A stretch of DNA of 64,000 nt from Bidens hawaiensis (Eukaryota > Streptophyta > Magnoliopsida > Asterales > Asteraceae), in contig JAIQDT010000059.1 in assembly GCA_021521415.1 (NCBI GenBank), positions 3,658,001 through 3,722,000 of the forward strand, read 5' to 3'. The notes under the pieces were generated by a model. That model searched no databases. It saw nothing but the letters and a program-made list of their open reading frames with translations, and was not told the origin of the DNA. A program made the position numbers and the translations under genes. Positions 38,148 to 50,251 of this stretch are shown here, in pieces. The stretch's first letter is position 1, and each line of letters opens with the position of its first letter.

Positions 38148-38637
38148 TGAGAAAGCTGTTTCAGATCTAGTCTGATTGTATATGCATTGATTATATTATC
38201 AAACGTGTTAACTATGTGTAGTGTGTGTGTGTAGAGAGAGAATTGGACAGAGTAACGCGGCTTTGGTGTGATTAATTTAGTGATAACTAATTATTGTTAC
38301 AGAAAAATTACACACACACACACAAAGATATATATATATATATATAACGAATGAGCTATATAGTGTATGAGCTCAGTCGCTGATATATGTAGCGAATGAG
38401 TCTTCATACGCTCACAAAACCACCTCATAGAATGACATTCCAGTGTATGAGTTTCTATCTAAGTGAATAAGTCGCATACGCCAACTACGTAGGCATACCC
38501 AAAACAAGCGAATCATCTTATTCTTTAAACATACTTAGCGAACATCCTTACCTAAATTTCATATAGGTCCATATGCATTCCAAACTAGACAAACTAGGTA
38601 CAAAGTACAAGTCAGATCGTAAAACACTGTATCAACA
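38148..38637 (-). mobile_element. 5' LTR of the truncated copia element (about 490 bp)
   Basis: The minus strand starts TGTTGATACAGTG and ends TTTCTCA. It is a relative, in inverted orientation, of the LTR at 25612-26114, sharing the TTACTCTGTCCAATT block and the ends. Confidence 0.65.
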
Positions 38638-41077
38638 CACCCAACTGTTTGCTTCCATAAGGAATGATTATCAATCCTATATATAACTAGTCACCGTGAC
38701 ACTCATGACGAAACTAGGTATATCTTAGTTAATGCATAATGAGTAAGCGATTAACCGAACGATATTGTTTATGACTCGGATATATCGGGGGGTCGTCTAT
38801 AAGTGATATATCTATATTAGTAACAAACATAACAATATTATAGCCTTAACATATAGAAAACCAATTAAACGGAAAGATTTTCGTTTAACGATACACTATG
38901 ATATTAAACGTGAATGCTAGTACCAAAACAAGCATTGTATCATCTGTCCAGCCGAAAAAGACTTATGACATACTTATTTGAGATGTTTTAAGCAACTTGT
39001 AAAAATATTTTGGATTTTTACAACGAAATGTTTTAAGTAACTTGTGAAAATATTTTGGATTTTTATAACCAAATGGTATTTATTTTCTTAATTTGAAAAA
39101 TTAGCCAAAACACTCATTTTTGCGCTTTTTATCACACTCGGACTATTTTTCTTTTTAAAAACTGAACCCAAACTTAAAATGGACTCGGGATTTAATGTAC
39201 GTTCACGCAAAAGGAGAATTGGAAGTAAAAGATGGGCCATATGCACCCCTATGTTGTGATCGGAACAAAGAGTCCCATCACCTTGTTTTCTTTACTTATA
39301 AGCTACCAATTCTTATCTTGTGTTAAAATATCTCGAACTAACATTTGCTCCTGCCTTTTTCTTTATTTTTCCAGCCAAAAAAACACAAGGTAACTCTTGA
39401 TTTTTAAGTGTTTTAATCAAGTTTTAATCATAGGATTACGTTTTGATACAAGAAATTATCTATTAACCATGAAAAACCCTTAAAACAAGTAAAAAAACAG
39501 ATTTTGATGCTAAACATATGTACTAAGCTGAATCAAACACTTTTTCGATGAAAAACACAGATTAGGAGGTTTATATCGCATTTTTATGGTTTAAAAACCG
39601 ATTTGAAACCCTAACCGAAACCTTATGCAACAAGGCTTGATTATTGATGTTTTATGCTTAGCATTGTGGCACATGGCATGTAGATATTGTAGCTAGCCAG
39701 CCAAGAACCCGAAACATGAGAAAAGGGCTTAACCACTCAGAAAACGAAAGGTACTAACCGAAACACTCGTTTAGGGGCTGTTTAAGTCTAGAATGTGACG
39801 TGCTTATTGCAAGCCTATGAAAATTTTCAACGACATCAGTTGTTATATGAATGAGTCCCTGCCCAAATTTGGGGATTTTTTTTATAATATGAGAATATTT
39901 AGAGATTTTATTACTGTCTATTGAGGTTCATTTGTGAAAATAGCAAAACAGCTTGAAAAATTATGAAATTTTGTGGAGAAATAAGGTAATGCATTTAAAG
40001 ATCACACATAAACTTTTGGGCCAATTGGGTAACCTTATATAGGGTTCCTAGATTCTTGTATAATCAGGATTTAACAATTGTTTATTGCTCAAAAAGGTAT
40101 TTTAGCCAAGCAGTTTGATTCTGGTAATTTTACAGGGATTTTTGGAAAATATTTTTACCACTCAGAAAAATAATCGGATTTTCAGGTATCGTTTGGTATA
40201 AAGGACGATTTATTGGTTAGAAATAACGCTTAAAATGAATTTTTATAAATTAATAAATAATTAAATATTTTTAAAAAGAGTTTTATAAAAATCTACACTT
40301 ATTAATTAGTAAGTTATTAAATTTTCATAATTTAAAGACATTCGGATAAAAATTTGTGCTAATTTAAAAGTTAAACAAATATAAATTCTGATAAAAACCG
40401 GCAACGTTCTGATTAACGAACTTGCTAGAATATCAATGCAACAAAGAGTGGTCAAATGTCATATTTTTGGATAAATTTAGTGAAACCGAACATTTTGAAA
40501 GAAATTTGGATAATTTCGGGTGAATTATCAGTGTTTTTCTCTAAATCTGTTTTTATAAAATGGAAACTAGCCCCGCTGCGAATCCAGACACCTAAACTCT
40601 GAAATTTCTTTATAGTTTGAATCATTTTATCAAACAACTCATTTACTCAAGTTTGTGTGATCTTACTTGTTTTCCCAACGCTTAAACGACCAACTTGGCC
40701 CAGCACGCGAAACAGTGAAGCTAAGCCAAGACCGATTTTGAACATTAGACATTGTTCAATATCACAATGTAAGATTATTGACATGTTCTGGGTGAAACAG
40801 CTATAGCCAGACTAAATCAATCAATCATACCCAGTGGAAAATTCCACCAATAGGAAAGCTATGAGTAGGGTCTGGGGAGGGTAAGATGTAGGCACACCTT
40901 ACCTCTATCCAATAGAATAGAGAGATGGCTTCCAGAGAGACCCTCAGCTCGAAAAATCATATGTACGGGAGGATATAAAAGACAATCCAAGTTTAATAGT
41001 AATATAATTAATAATAACACTTAGTAATAATAATGATAATAATATATAAATATATTGAAATAATAAGGATAAACTCC

Positions 41078-41113
<36 letters not shown>

Positions 41114-41801
41114 AAAAGAGAATAACATAATGACGTGTGACCAAAAATAAGGTAAAGAAAAGCCCCTAAGTTACTACTTTCTCCCTAGACATCATTAACC
41201 TTTATTCTACGTCTCCAAGAATTTCTAACCTCAACCATGTCCTCAGAGAGGTTTAGGTCTAGCAAATCATGCCTATCCAGACTAGATATACAGCCCAATT
41301 CAGTTTGAAGCAATACTAGTATTAACAGTATAACAACGATTTTCGGAATTGGACTATAATCGGGACACACTAGCTGTACGCACTTATTGTATTGGTGCTA
41401 TATCATTATAGGGTGAGTTTCATGACCCCTATTTTAAACTGTTTTACGAACATTGGCATGAAAAGCATGTTTACATATATCTATATATCTGGAAATGCAT
41501 TATGATGTGAATTATCTAAGTGGTAACATATAAAAAGTCCCCACAAACACAGTGATTAACTATGGATTAGTGACATGTGAATAGTACTATTGTTTGACAA
41601 ACCCAATTGAGCCGGCACAGATGCCGAAACATTACGTAATTGCACATGGCCATATATTTATACAAGCATGCTATGTATTGTTACGCATAGCTACGTGGGC
41701 ATGTTATGGGCGGAAAGGGGGCTAGGGACGGTGTGGGTAGTGGAGACCACATGGTATTAATGCACTGTCAAGGTTTCACTTGTGGCTTAGTATAATTACA
41801 T

Positions 41802-41807
<6 letters not shown>

Positions 41808-41868
<61 letters not shown>
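41808..41868. repeat. (TA)n microsatellite
   Basis: About 60 bp of uninterrupted TA, on the left flank of the foldback element at 41871. Confidence 0.95.
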
Positions 41869-41870
<2 letters not shown>

Positions 41871-41871
<1 letters not shown>

Positions 41872-42213
41872 GGGGAGATTTCAATTAAGAACCCCTTTGA
41901 GTTTTAAGAACTCGAAAGAACTCAGTGTAACGATTTTTTTTTTCGAATTTTTTTTAAACATGCGTAATATATGTAAATTACATACACGTAAAAAAATTAC
42001 AGAATTTTTTACGCACCGAGTCGACTTTTTAAACATGTGTAACGGACGTAAAAGTTAGTGTAACCACTTACATATTTATTCTCTCTCCTAATTTGACTTT
42101 TTTGCCAGATTTAATCTCAACCACATATTTCAATCCATTTAATTAAACGTGTGGCCTAGAATTGAGTTCCTAAGTTCTTAAAACTCAACATGGTTCTCAA
42201 AATATCCCTCCCC

Positions 42214-42214
<1 letters not shown>
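41871..42214. mobile_element. Foldback/MITE in a TA microsatellite, type 1
   Basis: A 344-bp element with inverted arms. The left starts AGGGGAGATTTCAATTAAGA and contains GAGTTTTAAGAACT; the right, read in reverse, starts AGGGGAGGGATATTTTGAGA and contains the same GAGTTTTAAGAACT. It is flanked by TA on the left and TATATATGTATG on the right. No coding capacity. Confidence 0.75.
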
Positions 42215-42247
<33 letters not shown>

Positions 42248-42323
42248 TGTACGTACGTACTATGTACGTACGTATGTACGTACCTATGTATGTATGTATG
42301 TATGTATGTATGTATGTATGTAT
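42215..42323. repeat. (GTAT)n microsatellite with GTAC variants
   Basis: An array of TATG/GTAC tetranucleotides of about 110 bp between two foldback elements. Confidence 0.9.
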
Positions 42324-43095
42324 GGGATTAAATGAAAACTTCTTCTAAAGAGAAAACTTAAAAATTTCTAAAGAATATTTTTAACCTTTTTTAAAAAAAA
42401 AAATGTATGCATGCATGTATGTATGTATGGGATTAAATGAAAACTTCTTCTAAAGAGAAAACTTAAAAATTTCTAAAGAATATTTTTAACCTTTTTTTTT
42501 AAAAAAAAAATTGTAGTTTCTTTTTTTTTTTCATTATTCTTATATGTTGTTATTGTTCTAAAAAAAATTGTCGGTAACCTCGTCAGTGTAGTGCACATGT
42601 GTAACAGTGTGCATTGCATATACGCAAAAGTGTTGTATTGCATAGAATACAGCACTATTACACATATTTGATACACACTATTATATATATGCAATATAAG
42701 AATAATACACACATCGAATACACATTAGTACGTATGTGTAATACAACATTAACGCACATGCGCACTACATCGACTTTTAGTTTTTTTTTTATTTTTTGCA
42801 TATAATACAATACCACTACACATATACAGTACACAAATATTGAATATATACAATTAAACACTATTGAACATAAAAATACATAGTAATAAATATGTGTAAT
42901 ACAACAGTATCGCACAGTAATGCGTATGTGCATTACAACATTTTTTTTATTGTTTTTTTTCCAATGAATGGTATCAAAATATAAGAATAATGACAAAAAC
43001 GGAAATTTGTAAATATTTTTTTATTTTTAATTAAAAATAATTCTTTAAGAGTTTTTAAGTTTTCTCTCTAAGAATGAGTTATCTCTTGATCTTCT

Positions 43096-43099
<4 letters not shown>
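42324..43099. mobile_element. Foldback/MITE in a microsatellite, type 2
   Basis: The left arm begins GGGATTAAATGAAAACTTCT and contains AGAGAAAACTTAAAAATT. The right arm, in reverse, begins GGGAGAAGATCAAGAGATAA and contains AGAGAGAAAACTTAAAAACT. The left arm is present twice (42324 and 42430), separated by an A-rich stretch and GTAT repeats. The interior consists of GTGTAATACA/TGCATATG words. Open frames here are by-products of the repeats. Confidence 0.65.
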
Positions 43100-43126
<27 letters not shown>

Positions 43127-43842
43127 GGATCAGGATCATGTGAGAATTTTTTGGAAATTGAGAACCATTTTGAACCACAAAAAAACCCAAAAATAAAAAA
43201 TATCATAAAACAAAAAAAAACACAAAAATAAAAAAAGTAAAAAAACTAAAGTTCTTATTTAACATCCCGGTTTCTAAAAAAACGTAAAAAAAATTCTCGG
43301 TTTAGCTAAATTATACATATACATGTATGTATAATATGTACATATATGTACGCACATGTTTTTTCCCTATACACATATGTATAATTTAAGGTAAATGATA
43401 ATGTACATATGTGTACATTACGTAACTAGAGATTAAATGAAAGTATACATATGTGTATAGGTATAATACGAATTAAAAATAAAAAAAAATTGGTTTTTTT
43501 ATTATACATATATGTATAATATGTACACACATGTTTTTTCCTATACACATATGTATAATTTAAGGTAAATGATAATGTACATATGTGTACGTTACGTAAC
43601 TAGAGATTAAATGAAAGTATACATATATGTATAGGTATAATACGAATTAAAAAGAAAAAAAATTTCGGTTTTTTTTATGAAACCAGAATGAAATATAAAA
43701 ATTTTGGTTTTTTTAGTTTTTTAAAATTTTCGTTTTTTTTTTTTGTTTTATAATTTTTTTAATATTTTTTAGAGGTTTTTTTTAGTGGTCCAAAATGGTT
43801 CTCAAAGTTCTCAATTTGCCAATGGTTCTCTTAGGATCCTTA

Positions 43843-43844
<2 letters not shown>
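43127..43844. mobile_element. Foldback/MITE in a TA microsatellite, type 3
   Basis: The left arm starts GGATCAGGATCATGTGAGAA and contains AATTGAGAACCATTTTGAACCA. The right arm in reverse contains GGATCCTAAGAGAACCATTG, then GAGAACCATTTTGGACCA. TA runs lie on both sides (43100-43126 and 43846-43896). Inside, a unit of about 180-190 bp is repeated directly (about 43311-43500 and 43501-43676). Confidence 0.75.

Positions 43845-43845
<1 letters not shown>

Positions 43846-43896
<51 letters not shown>
43846..43896. repeat. (TA)n microsatellite
   Basis: About 50 bp of TA on the right flank of the type 3 element. Confidence 0.9.
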
Positions 43897-43899
<3 letters not shown>

Positions 43900-44255
43900 G
43901 ATTGTTATGGATACGCATAATTGATTTCGTTGAAACTTGTGAAACTCACCAACAATTCGTAGTTTTTAACATGCTTTTCAGGTATATCGAAACTAGAATA
44001 GGATGCTTGTGTGCTATGTGTTCTGATTGTGATCAATACTGTTGTAGTTAGATGCAAGTATACTATTAAGGAATAAAGTGGCGAAAAGAATTGGTTTACA
44101 TTATGTATCGCCTAGTTTGTAACCACAATAGAATAATGTAATTTGATGTAAATTAGTTTGTTAATGTTTCTTTATAAACAATGTGGTTGATACGAGGTGT
44201 CTGTTACATTCCCGTTTTACGCTTCCGCTATTGCTAGTCGGGGTGTCACAGTCAC

Positions 44256-46097
44256 CCAATTAAAGCGACCATCCATAAAAAGCTCCAGCATTTCACAGGG
44301 TTTAGCCGCCTCTTCAAAATAAATAGCTGAGCCAAAAACCTTTATCAAAATATAATTCCTAATATTCCAAGCATAGGCCAACTCTAATACTACCATGCTT
44401 AGAAATACTTTAGATACTCTAGCTAATGAGTTGAGAAAATGTATAGTAGATTAGAGAAACCAATATTAGCAGCACTGTCTGGTACAGCACCTCCAACAAC
44501 TTGGTTCCCTAAACAAGTTGAAGCTGCTGATGCTGCCAAAAAATGGGGAAGTTTTCATGGAGCTGCTCAAAAGGCTGCTGAAAAAAAGGCCTGATGAGTT
44601 TGCAAACAAAGCTGCATAGGAAAAATCTCAATTAAAAGAGATGTAGAAGAAAGATAAGTATGCGAAAATGAAAGCTCTTGTCTGGAAGCTAATGGTCAAA
44701 ATGAAAGCTCGTCCTTAAAACTCCAAAAGACTGAAGAGCATGGCCACAAGAAAACCATCAAGGGGTAAAAAAACAACTGAGACAAGTGCTGCTATTGAAG
44801 AAATAGATTAATAGTTCAAAGTTTTGATGCTCCTGAAACAATGATACTGCACCAATAAGATGCTCCAACAGTTTTTCTAACTGATACCGCACCAATATTT
44901 TTCCAACTGGTTCTCAAACTACTAAAGATCCTAAAATTACTGGTGCTCCAAAAGAACCAATAATTCTTTCAGAAACTGTTCGTGCATTAAGTATCTAAGC
45001 CTATTCAAAACACAAATACCAATAGTTTGAAAAAATTTTCAAGGAAGAGAAAATTCATCATTTATGATGAAGATGAAGATAAATCACCTTCTCCAACTGT
45101 TCAAATGAACAAGTTTATCATAAAACCTTATATTCCACTGAAGGACTAACCACATTAAGAATGTGGATAAGATTAACTCACCAAGAAAGTAAGGCTGACA
45201 CAGTGCTGCATGAAGCTTCTAAAGTACTATCTACAAATGATGCTATTAGAGAGTTACAAAAGATGTTACTTGAAGTTGGAGACACAGAGCATTTGCATTT
45301 GGCTTATGGCAAAAGCCTTATTACATCCATATAACCAATATTAGAAAATAAGCTATTGTTGGAAGCAAAAAGGTATTCTCTTATTTGGCTTCAAATAAAT
45401 CCCTAGTATACGTTCATTCCTAGAAATGTCAAATGGTGGACCTATGAAGACCTGCAACAAGAATGCGCAAGAATAGAGAAACTCAAATAACAAGACCCTA
45501 ATCAGGATCATCTTGAGACTGATCAAAAGAACACTAAAATCCTCAAGATGAACATAGAGCTTGCTGAAGCAAATGTTGACATTAGAAGGGAAATAAACAG
45601 ATGGGGCATAAACAAGCTGATGAATGCTTACATGTATTTAGTCCAAGAATGGAAAAAAAATCCTGGTAAGAAAGTTTGAAAGTACTACTATGGTCACTTC
45701 TGCATCTGTAAGTATTAGAGAAAGGAATCTTGTGCTAAGTGAATGGGGCAGACAACTTATTGAGGAAGAATATCAACATGCTGAAGAACGGATACTGGTG
45801 AATCCAAGAGAAGCTTCATATTCAATGTTCATATTCTTGCCACCCATGCCTCTCAAGCAGCATCTTCCTTAACTCAAAGCCAATTCTTGTCCAAGACCAA
45901 GGATCACAAGATGGAGTTATCAAAAGATAAAATCAAGTGTGACCATAAAGTGGGAAAATTGTGAGATAAAAAATGTGAAGCTTTATGGCATCCTCTTGGA
46001 AAATGAAGAAGGCTTGAAAGTACTGATAGACCTACCTCTATAGATAGATGATGATAACACCTTAGGGGCTGAATTTTTGAAAAAATTCAAGGAGATG
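44256..46097 (+). pseudogene. Decayed gag-like retrotransposon ORF remnants
   Basis: Plus-strand coding traces in several frames with many stops: PKQVEAADAAKKWGSFHGAA near 44500, SRKRKFIIYDEDED near 45050 and EINRWGINKLMNAYMYLVQEW near 45600. The general make-up (Lys/Glu-rich, acidic blocks, no RT) recalls the frame at 22950-25581, though I cannot show homology by eye. The region continues at 50252, after the copia insertion, into a polypurine tract and an LTR start. Confidence 0.45.
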
Positions 46098-46102
46098 GCC
46101 AG

Positions 46103-46278
46103 TGTAAAGAAGATGGTTGTAGTGAAAGTAATGTTTATTACTTGAAGGTGTAAGAAATACATAAACAACTACATCTATTTATACACAAATAAACCCTAGC
46201 TATCAACCCATAAAAGGCCCATGGGCTTTAGTCAACTATATGGGCTAAAACCCTAATTATAACTAAATACAACTAACA
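46103..46278 (-). repeat. 3' LTR of the copia element
   Basis: 176-bp terminal repeat, TGT...ACA ends, about 97.7% identical to 50071-50246 by direct count. Confidence 0.93.
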
Positions 46279-46285
46279 CTCCTCC

Positions 46286-49200
46286 TCAAGTTGGAGCATA
46301 GATGTTAATCATGCCCAACTTGTTACAAATAAAATCTATCTGAGCTTTCCGGAGCGGTTTAGTTAGAATGTCTGCTAGCTGAAAATTTGTCTTCACATGA
46401 ACTGGTTGAATGGAAGGAGGATCAGTTTGTGTGCCTACTACTCGATCTCTGATAAGGTGGCAGTCGACCTCAATATGTTTTGTCCTCTCATGAAATACTT
46501 GATTCTTGGCTATGTGAATGCTGACTGACTATCACAGTATAACCTCATCAAGTCATTAGAAACAACCCCGAGCTCTCTGAGAAGACGACGAACCCATGTC
46601 ATCTCTGATGTTACATCTGCCATGGCTCTATACTCCGATTCGGCACTCGACCGGGAAACCGTGTGTTGCTTCTTACTCTTCCATGATACAAGATTTCCTC
46701 CAACAAACACACAATATCCCGTGGTAGATCGTCGAGAAATCGGACAACCTGCCCAATCTGCATCTGAGAACCCTGATATCCGACCATCTCCTTCTTCCGT
46801 GAAAGCACCTACACGACAACGACCCTGATCGGAGTATAATATGCCCAAGCCAGGTGAGGTCTTAAGATATCTTAAGACACGAAGGGCAGCATCCCAGTGA
46901 CCGGTGTATGGTGTAGCCATAAATTGGCTCAGAACACTGACAGTAAAGGAGATATCCGGTCGTGTGACGGTTAAATAATTAAGTTTACCAACCAACCGTC
47001 TGTATCGCTCAGGATCTTTCATTGGATCTCCTTCCTTTGGGAGGAGTTTCTTTATAGGAAGCATTGGGGTATCAACAGGTTTACAACCCAGTAAGCCACA
47101 TTCAGTTAACATATCAAGAACATACTTTCCTTGGGAGAGAAGTATTCCTTGTGGAGAGCGGGATACTTCTATGCCAAGGAAATACCTCAATCGACCTAAG
47201 TCGCTGACCTGAAACTGAGACTGAAGAAACTGCTTGAGTTCGATAATCCCGACCTCGTCATCACCTGTGATTATAATGTCATCCACATAAACAACTACGA
47301 TAATCCTCTTTCCTTTCTGGTGTCTAAAGAAGACAGAGTGATCGTAGGCACTCCGAGTCATCCCAAACTGTCCCATAACACTAGAGAATCGACCAAACCA
47401 TGCCTTGGGAGACTGTTTAAGACCATATAGAGAACGACGTAGCCTGCAAACTTTCGAGGCCTCCTCCTCAACAACGAACCCTGGGGGGCTGCTCCATATA
47501 TACCTCCTCCTCAAGAACACCATTAAGAAAGGCATTCTTGACATCAAGCTGGTGGAGCGGCCAATGATTAATGGCAGCAAGAGCGATACAAATACGGACA
47601 GATGGCATTTTAGCAACTGGAGAGAAGGTTTCATCGTAATCAATGCCATATGCCTGAGAATACCCTTTTGCAACCAACCGAGCCTTTAAGCGGTGTAAGG
47701 AGCCATCCGGGTGTAGTTTAACCGTAAACACCCAACGACAACCAACAATACGCTTCCCTTTAGGAAGTGTTTCAAGATCCCATGTATGATTGGACTTTAG
47801 AGCCCCAATTTCATCTTCCATAGCCTGTCTCCATCCTGGGTGAGCGAGAGCGCTCGTCACATTATTGGGAATCGGGTAGGAATCAAGGGTAGTGGTGTAC
47901 GCATGAGATTCAGGAGATAGGTGGGTGTAGGCAACATAGTCCTGAATTGGGTAACGAGTACATTTCCGGGGTTCCTTGCGAAAGGAAATAGGTATATCGG
48001 GAAGTGGGGCACCAGGAGGATCATAAACGAGAGTATCAGAGGTTGTTGGATCGGGTAAGGATGTATTAGTGAGAGGTGTGGATTGCTCAGATGTAGACGG
48101 AGTATCGGAGGGTATTTCGGGGTCGTGGCCAGGGTGTGAATCAAGAGTCGCTAATGTTTGACCCCTACCCCGCCTAGTATATGTGAAAAGCAGTGGCGGA
48201 GATTCTGTCGGTGGGTCAGAATCAGTAGAAATTGGATCGGTAAAAGGAATTGACACAGGAATGGTGGGGATGAAGGGAGATGTGGGTATATCGAGGTCGG
48301 GAAACGGGTCAGAAACAGGAGTGGAACACTCGGGAAAGTAAGGAGACTCGTGAAAAGTGACATCGGCACTGGTAAAGTATCGGTGAAGTGATGGACTATA
48401 GCATCGATACCCCTTTTGAACCCGTGAGTAACCAAGAAAGACACAACGAATGGCTCGAGGATCAAGTTGATGGTTTTTGGACTATGGTCATGAACATAGG
48501 CGACGCAACCAAATACTTTAGGTGCGAGAGGAAATGGATCATCGTTGGGAAATAGTACAGAAAACGGTGTTTTACCATGAAGAACGGTTGAGGGCATGCG
48601 GTTAATCAGATATGTGGCAGTGAGAACGGCATCTCCCCAAAAACGATGAGGAACACGTGATTGGATCATGATTGTGCGAGCAACATCCAATATGTGACGA
48701 TTTTTGCGTTCGGACACACCATTTTGTTGAGATGTATAAGCACACGATGATTCATGAATAATGCCGTTGGTTTTTAAGTATGAAGAAAAGTCGGTGGAAA
48801 AATATTCTTTAGCATTATCAGATCGTAAACTTTTAATGGTGGTGTTAAATTGGTTTTGAACATAAGCATTAAATTCTCGAAATATGGAAAATACCTCACT
48901 ACGAGATTTCAACAAATAAACCCAAGTAGTGCGAGAATAGTCATCAATAAAGGTAATAAAATATTCAAAACCCAACATAGATTTGATAGGGCAAGGACCC
49001 CATACATCAGAATGCAACAGTTCAAAACAAGAACTGACTCGATTGGGCACCCTAGGGGGATAGGGACGCCTGGTATGTTTACCAAGTTGACACGACTCAC
49101 AATGAAAATTAAAAGACGAAAGTGGTAAATCTGGTCGCATTTGCCTCAGAACCGCTGTAGAGGGATGACCTAACCAAGAGTGAGCCTCCCTGACAGCGGA

Positions 49201-49701
49201 ATCACATAAGTTTGCTACAGGATGCGAAAACGGGGATATACGATAGAGACCTCCTGATTCAAAACCAGTACCAATTACCCGATTTGTTCCTAGTTCATGA
49301 AAAACGCAGTGAGTTGGGTAAAAGGTCACAGAACAGTTGTTTTGTTTGGTAATCTGACTCACTGAACAAAGACTGGTAGGAAATTTAGGAACAAATAGGA
49401 TAGAAGACAGTTTTAGGTTTTCCGAGTTACTGATAGATCCTATGCCGAGAACGGGACATGAAGATCCATCGGCAAGACGTACCGGTGCATGGGAAACATT
49501 TTGAAGACTAGAAAAAATACCCCGATTTCCAGTCATGTGATGTGTGGCTCCAGAATCAATCACCCATGATAAGTCAAGGCTAGAAGGTTTACCTGAATGT
49601 GCCGAGCTGGTTTGAGGATGAGGCAACTGGGTGGTAAGAAACCGTTGAATAAGATCATGCTCCTCTTTAGTAAATGTATACATGTATGTATTTTCGCCCA
49701 T
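46286..49701 (-). pseudogene. Copia protease-integrase-RT-RNase H polyprotein, frameshifted
   Basis: From the ATG near 49701 (MGENTYMYTF) the minus strand encodes a protease (WVIDSGATHHMTG), the GAG-pre-integrase part (HSWLGHPS, CESCQLGKH), the integrase with its Asp-Asp-Glu residues (SDVWGP, SDNAKEY, QQNGVSERK), reverse transcriptase ([21 protein letters not shown], then VYVDDIIITGDD with an intact active site) and RNase H (SDADWAGC, SSAESEYRAM). Frame changes occur near 48475, near 47485 (a run of six G) and near 46520; the final stop is at 46286-46288. All catalytic boxes are readable, so decay is recent. It starts almost directly after the leader; no capsid-type gag is present. Confidence 0.92.
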
Positions 49702-49725
49702 AGTGATACACGAAACTGAAAATTG

Positions 49726-49942
49726 ACTGTGAACAGTAACAAGTGCGGGTGGAGGGCGGGAACAGATTCCGGCGTAAACAGTTACTCGTCGTGAACAGTT
49801 AATCCCGGCAGCGAACAGTAACTTTCTGGCAGCGAACAGTAATTCCGGCAGCGAACAGTAACTTTCCGGCAGTGAACAGAAATTCCGGCAGTGAACAGTG
49901 ACTTCCGCGTGAACAGTAATTTCCGGTGTGAACAGTGTTTTC
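49726..49942. repeat. GTGAACAGTAA-type minisatellite in the copia leader
   Basis: About ten imperfect copies of a unit near 18-21 bp built from GTGAACAGTAA and TTCCGGCA. It gives an open frame that precedes pol but is low-complexity and probably not a real protein. Confidence 0.85.
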
Positions 49943-50058
49943 GTGACAGGACAGAACAACAAGGCAGGAGCTTGTTTCAGATCTGAAGGCTGCTGGTGAC
50001 GGCTGGTCAGACTCAGGTTCGGGTCAGATCGCGGCTAGGGTTTGGATCGAGAGCCGTA

Positions 50059-50070
50059 GCTCTGATACCA
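50059..50070 (-). other. Primer-binding site, initiator-Met type
   Basis: The minus strand reads TGGTATCAGAGC directly after the 5' LTR. Confidence 0.93.
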
Positions 50071-50246
50071 TGTAAAGAAGATGGTTGTAGTGAAAGTAAT
50101 GTTTATTACTTGAAGGTGTAAGAAATACATAAACAACTACATCTATTTATACACAAATAAACCTTAGCTATCAACCCATAAAAGACCAATGGGCTTTAGC
50201 CAACTATATGGGCTAAAACCCTAATTATAACTAAATACAACTAACA
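50071..50246 (-). repeat. 5' LTR of the copia element
   Basis: 176-bp terminal repeat matching 46103-46278, with four base differences. Confidence 0.93.
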
Positions 50247-50251
50247 GCCAG

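Larger units (their letters stand above)
38695..44250 (+). mobile_element. 5.56-kb LTR-like insertion with TSD GTCAC
   Basis: The left end reads CGTGACAC and the right end GTGTCACA, an inverted pair with one mismatch at the first base. A perfect 5-bp duplication GTCAC flanks it (38690-38694 and 44251-44255). The right end GTCGGGGTGTCACA matches the end style of the Tekay-like LTR at 15988. There is no coding region, so a solo gypsy LTR enlarged by later insertions (41800-43900: three foldback elements and long TA/GTAT arrays) is the best reading. Confidence 0.7.
46103..50246 (-). mobile_element. Complete copia element with 176-bp LTRs
   Basis: Direct repeats 46103-46278 and 50071-50246 (both 176 bp, four differences) are flanked by a perfect duplication GCCAG at 46098-46102 and 50247-50251. 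On the minus strand the primer-binding site TGGTATCAGAGC (initiator Met type) adjoins the 5' LTR at 50070, and a polypurine tract TTGAGGAGGAG precedes the 3' LTR. It is inserted into the decayed gag-like element. Pol is nearly full length with about three frameshifts; a normal gag is missing. Confidence 0.95.

Noticed and set aside
42658..42996. 112-codon open frame on the minus strand
   Set aside because: It lies wholly in the AT-rich interior of a foldback element and has a Tyr/Ile/Val low-complexity composition with no domain.
49726..49942. CRISPR-like regular repeat
   Set aside because: The spacing is irregular, there are no unique spacers, and it is inside a plant copia element.
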